DNA of 32,791 nt from Erysipelotrichaceae bacterium. Lineage in GTDB: Bacteria; Bacillota_I; Bacilli_A; Erysipelotrichales; Erysipelotrichaceae. Position numbers and translations under genes: made by a program. Shown here piece by piece: positions 30,862 to 32,791 of the stretch (its first letter is position 1; each line of letters opens with the position of its first letter). The notes under the pieces are model-generated. The model was not told the DNA's origin. It did not search any database and saw nothing but the letters and a program-made list of their open reading frames with translations. The stretch spans positions 1 to 32,791 of the forward strand of contig JAAYWN010000174.1 in assembly GCA_012516665.1 (NCBI GenBank). The letters are read 5' to 3'.

Positions 30862-31353
30862 ATGGATACAAATAAACTGCTTCAGCTGCTGGTCAATGAT
30901 CCAAGAGCCACAGTGACAGATCTCGCCGATGTATTAGGCGAGAAAGAAACAGATGTAGAAGCTGCCAAAGATGGTCTGGAAAAAGAGAAGATCATCTGCG
31001 GCTATCATACGGTGATCAATTGGGATAAGACCAATATTGAGCATGTCGATGCTGTCATTGCTGTTTCGGCAAAGCCAGAGCGCAATACAGGCTATGATAA
31101 GATTGCTCAGCGCATTGCAAAGTTCCCGGAAGTTTCTTCCCTGTATCTGATGTCAGGCGGATCGGAATTTCTAGTCAATGTCAATGCAAAAACGATGCGG
31201 GAAGTCGCAGATTTTGTCGGTGAGAAGCTGGCACCGGTCGAGGGTGTTTCCCAGACCACGACCATGTTCATACTGAAAAAATATAAGGTCAATGGTGTTG
31301 CCATGGATCTCGAACCGGAAGTAGAAGATGATCGTATGCCGGTATCGGCATAG
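30862..31353 (+). CDS. alaR: Lrp/AsnC family transcriptional regulator
   Basis: A 163-residue regulator. A winged helix-turn-helix (about 3-50, with LLQLLVNDPRATVTDLADVL and IICGYHTVINWDK) is joined to a RAM/AsnC ligand-sensing domain (about 65-145). Three in-frame ATGs lie at 30856, 30859 and 30862; the last is 7 bases from AAAGGAG and is preferred. The region overlaps the aminotransferase stop, so it is cotranscribed and probably controls that operon in response to an amino acid such as alanine. The C-terminal acidic tail is short and variable. The symbol is by analogy. Confidence 0.82.
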   Translation: MDTNKLLQLLVNDPRATVTDLADVLGEKETDVEAAKDGLEKEKIICGYHTVINWDKTNIEHVDAVIAVSAKPERNTGYDKIAQRIAKFPEVSSLYLMSGGSEFLVNVNAKTMREVADFVGEKLAPVEGVSQTTTMFILKKYKVNGVAMDLEPEVEDDRMPVSA

Positions 31354-31411
31354 TATCTCTTTGAAATAGAAGCATCAGCGATCAGCTCAGCCGATAAAGA
31401 GGGGAGCTCAT

Positions 31412-32365
31412 ATGAGCAATTTTGAAATTTTCCGCAGGACATTTACCTTCTCATGGCAGCGTCTGTTTGTTTATCTGATCGGCATCGCCGTGATGATCGC
31501 ATGCACAGCAGCTGGCTATCTGCTCAAACCAGACGATGTGATAGGTCTCGGCGTAGGATTTGTGGTCGGCCTGATCATCTTTGGCCTGATCGTTCATTAT
31601 ATTGCTTATCTGCTGAAAGCAGCGCAGATCGCAATGATCACGAAAGCAGTTGTCGAGAATGAACTGCCGGAGCATGTATCCAAAGAAGGCAAAGCAATCG
31701 TGAAGAAAAGATTTGTTACAGTATCCGTCTATTACGCGATCACGGGAACGATCAATGGCATCTTCGGCGAACTGACAAGAGGACTGAACAGTCTGGCTTC
31801 CGGCGGCGGTGAAGCTGTGGAAGGCGTGACCAGTGCTGTCAGTGCTTTGATCAATACAGCGGTTGCCTATTTGTGCAGCTGCTGCCTAGGCTGGGTATTC
31901 TACCGCAAGGATGAGAATGCTTTTAAAGCGACTTGTGAAGGAGCAGTTCTCTATTTTAAAAATTGGAAGACACTGATCAAGAATATGGGCAGAGTATTGG
32001 GCATGGGACTTGTTTCCCTGCTGATCATCGGCGGCCTGCTTGGCGTTGGCTACTATGCTTTATTCAGCAATTTCCCAGACTTTGTTTCAGGGGCAGCACA
32101 GGTCATTGCGTCCGCCAGTGAAACGGGTGAAGAAGCTGCTGATCCTACAACAGCATTGATGATCGTCTCGGCGATGTTTGCCTTGATCAGCTGGATCGTC
32201 CTGCATTCTGTCTTTGTCCGTCCGTTCGTATTGGTCGGCGTCATGCGCAATTATATGAAGGCTGGTATGGCCAGCACCCCGGCAGAAGCAGATATGGCAC
32301 AGCTGGACGGCCTTTCCAAAAAGTTCCGCAAGGCACACGCCAAAGCTCAGGAACAGACTGCCTGA
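31412..32365 (+). CDS. Multi-pass membrane protein of unknown function
   Basis: A 317-residue protein I cannot place in a named family. It has about six hydrophobic segments: 16-37, 43-68, 105-125, 135-160, 192-217 and 245-275. A Gly-rich amphipathic stretch (SGGGEAVEGVTSAV) and a twin-cysteine segment CSCCLGWVFYRKDENAFKA near 152-170 stand out. The C-terminal 40 residues are soluble and charged (AEADMAQLDGLSKKFRKAHA). GAGGGGAG precedes the ATG. It follows the regulator by 58 bases without an evident terminator, so cotranscription is possible. Confidence 0.7.
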   Translation: MSNFEIFRRTFTFSWQRLFVYLIGIAVMIACTAAGYLLKPDDVIGLGVGFVVGLIIFGLIVHYIAYLLKAAQIAMITKAVVENELPEHVSKEGKAIVKKRFVTVSVYYAITGTINGIFGELTRGLNSLASGGGEAVEGVTSAVSALINTAVAYLCSCCLGWVFYRKDENAFKATCEGAVLYFKNWKTLIKNMGRVLGMGLVSLLIIGGLLGVGYYALFSNFPDFVSGAAQVIASASETGEEAADPTTALMIVSAMFALISWIVLHSVFVRPFVLVGVMRNYMKAGMASTPAEADMAQLDGLSKKFRKAHAKAQEQTA

Positions 32366-32375
32366 AGAAAGTTTA

Positions 32376-32404
32376 TTGACATTCTGAAAACAAAAAGCTA
32401 ATAT
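32376..32404 (+). promoter_or_regulatory. Promoter of the MATE gene leader
   Basis: A perfect TTGACA (32376-32381), 17 bases, then TAATAT (32399-32404). The start would be near 32411, directly before the structured leader. It is the best -35 in the window. Confidence 0.8.
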
Positions 32405-32410
32405 ACCAAT

Positions 32411-32500
32411 TGCTCACTCGGAGGCAGGTTATTCGATAGAAATAACAAGCCGGATAAGGTGGCAGACTGAAATGTCTGCTGTCTCATCCGGCTTTTTGTT
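32411..32500 (+). ncRNA. Structured leader with terminator; candidate guanidine-IV (mepA) riboswitch
   Basis: The leader contains a hairpin GTTATT/AATAAC (32428-32433 with 32441-32446) and a strong two-part terminator: AGCCGGAT (32448-32455) with ATCCGGCT (32486-32493), and inner GCAGAC (32462-32467) with GTCTGC (32474-32479), then five T's. An alternative pairing of GAGGCAG (32421-32427) with CTGTCTC (32479-32485, one G-U) would break the terminator. A terminator between a promoter and a MATE gene implies attenuation. The mepA motif (guanidine-IV riboswitch) is known before MATE genes in Bacillota, so it is the leading candidate, but I cannot check the consensus. Confidence 0.55.
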
Positions 32501-32522
32501 TGTTGTTTATAGGAGGGAATAT

Positions 32523-32791
32523 ATGACAGATTTTTTGCATGGAGATTTAAAAAAGATTTACCTGAAGTATTTAGCGGCATCTTTTGGCAGTGCTTTTGCC
32601 TCATCGATCTACGGTGTGGTGGACATGGTCATGGTCGGCCAGTACCATGGTCCATCAGGATAAGCAGCCATGGCCATCATTGCGCCAATCTGGAACATTC
32701 TTTACAGCTTCGGCCTGCTGGCGGGCATCGGCGGATCGGTGCTCTTCAGCGCAGCCAGAGGAAAAGGCAAGAGCAGACAGGAGCAGAATGA
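32523..32791 (+). pseudogene. MATE-family efflux transporter, interrupted by an in-frame stop; right end cut by the window
   Basis: The ATG follows AGGAGG. The N-terminal 46 residues are MATE-like (first helix with SSIYGVVDMVMVGQYHG). A TAA at 32661-32663 then stops the frame, yet the same frame continues without a break to the window end with the expected next MATE segment, AAMAIIAPIWNILYSFGLL and GGSVLFSAARGKG. Family members usually have Thr or a similar residue where the stop lies (G-T-A-A-L-A). This is therefore a nonsense mutation or a base-call error, not a frameshift. An internal restart at 32670 would lose the first helix. The full length is not visible. Confidence 0.8.

Overview
The window looks like chromosomal DNA from a low-to-mid GC Gram-positive anaerobe (Bacillota). 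Supporting evidence is strong AAGGAGG-type ribosome binding sites, a T-box leader, intrinsic terminators with long T-tracts, lipoprotein ABC binding proteins, ftsEX with a secreted wall hydrolase, YitT, DeoD, GatB/YqeY and a rubredoxin. The gene set would suit an Erysipelotrichia-like gut or oral bacterium, but that placement is inference from gene content only. I see no insertion sequence, phage gene, CRISPR array or integrase; this is core chromosome with a few accessory-looking genes.

Layout. 1-480: non-coding, with one tRNA-Leu(UAG) on the minus strand. 479-2439 (-): an overlapping ATP-grasp ligase / esterase pair of unknown function. 2544-3278 (+): chorismate mutase and a YqeY-like protein. 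3417-5654 (+): polar amino acid ABC transporter behind a palindrome-rich leader. 5707-6636 (-): tcdA and a small rubredoxin; divergent to it is a thioredoxin-like lipoprotein. 7455-9908 (-): class II aldolase, mtnA and deoD, which together form a plausible route that salvages 5'-deoxyadenosine or methylthioadenosine to DHAP plus an aldehyde. 9980-11097 (+): two flavodoxin-fold proteins. 11149-14694 (+): tryptophan T-box, a TrpXYZ-type ABC transporter and a YbaK/EbsC aminoacyl-tRNA deacylase in one operon. 14714-18350 (-): Nudix hydrolase, a PLD-helicase-DUF3427 protein and CrcB. 18456-21476 (+): a small membrane protein, an M23 peptidase and a transglutaminase-like protein. 21491-21958 (-): a VanZ-like protein. 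21987-26012 (+): YitT, then ftsE-ftsX-M23 peptidase. 26095-29608: S41 protease and uvrB. 29672-32365: aminotransferase, Lrp/AsnC regulator and a membrane protein. 32376-32791: a promoter, a structured leader with terminator (candidate guanidine-IV/mepA-type riboswitch), and a MATE efflux gene interrupted by an in-frame TAA.

How genes work together. Cell-envelope remodelling dominates 18.8-27.6 kb: two paralogous M23 hydrolases (one in the ftsEX operon, where the ABC-like complex should gate it), a transglutaminase-like surface protein and a C-terminal processing protease. Three transport or metabolic units carry visible RNA or DNA control: the Trp T-box, the TGCAT palindromes, and the MATE leader.

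The least expected signals lie in promoter architecture. Several genes have an extended -10 element only 7-10 bp before the start codon (likely leaderless mRNAs). Two divergent gene pairs appear to share one symmetric -10 box. Twice, a promoter sits inside an intrinsic terminator so that its own transcript lacks the 5' hairpin arm. All functional calls are from reading sequence and motifs; no database search was run.
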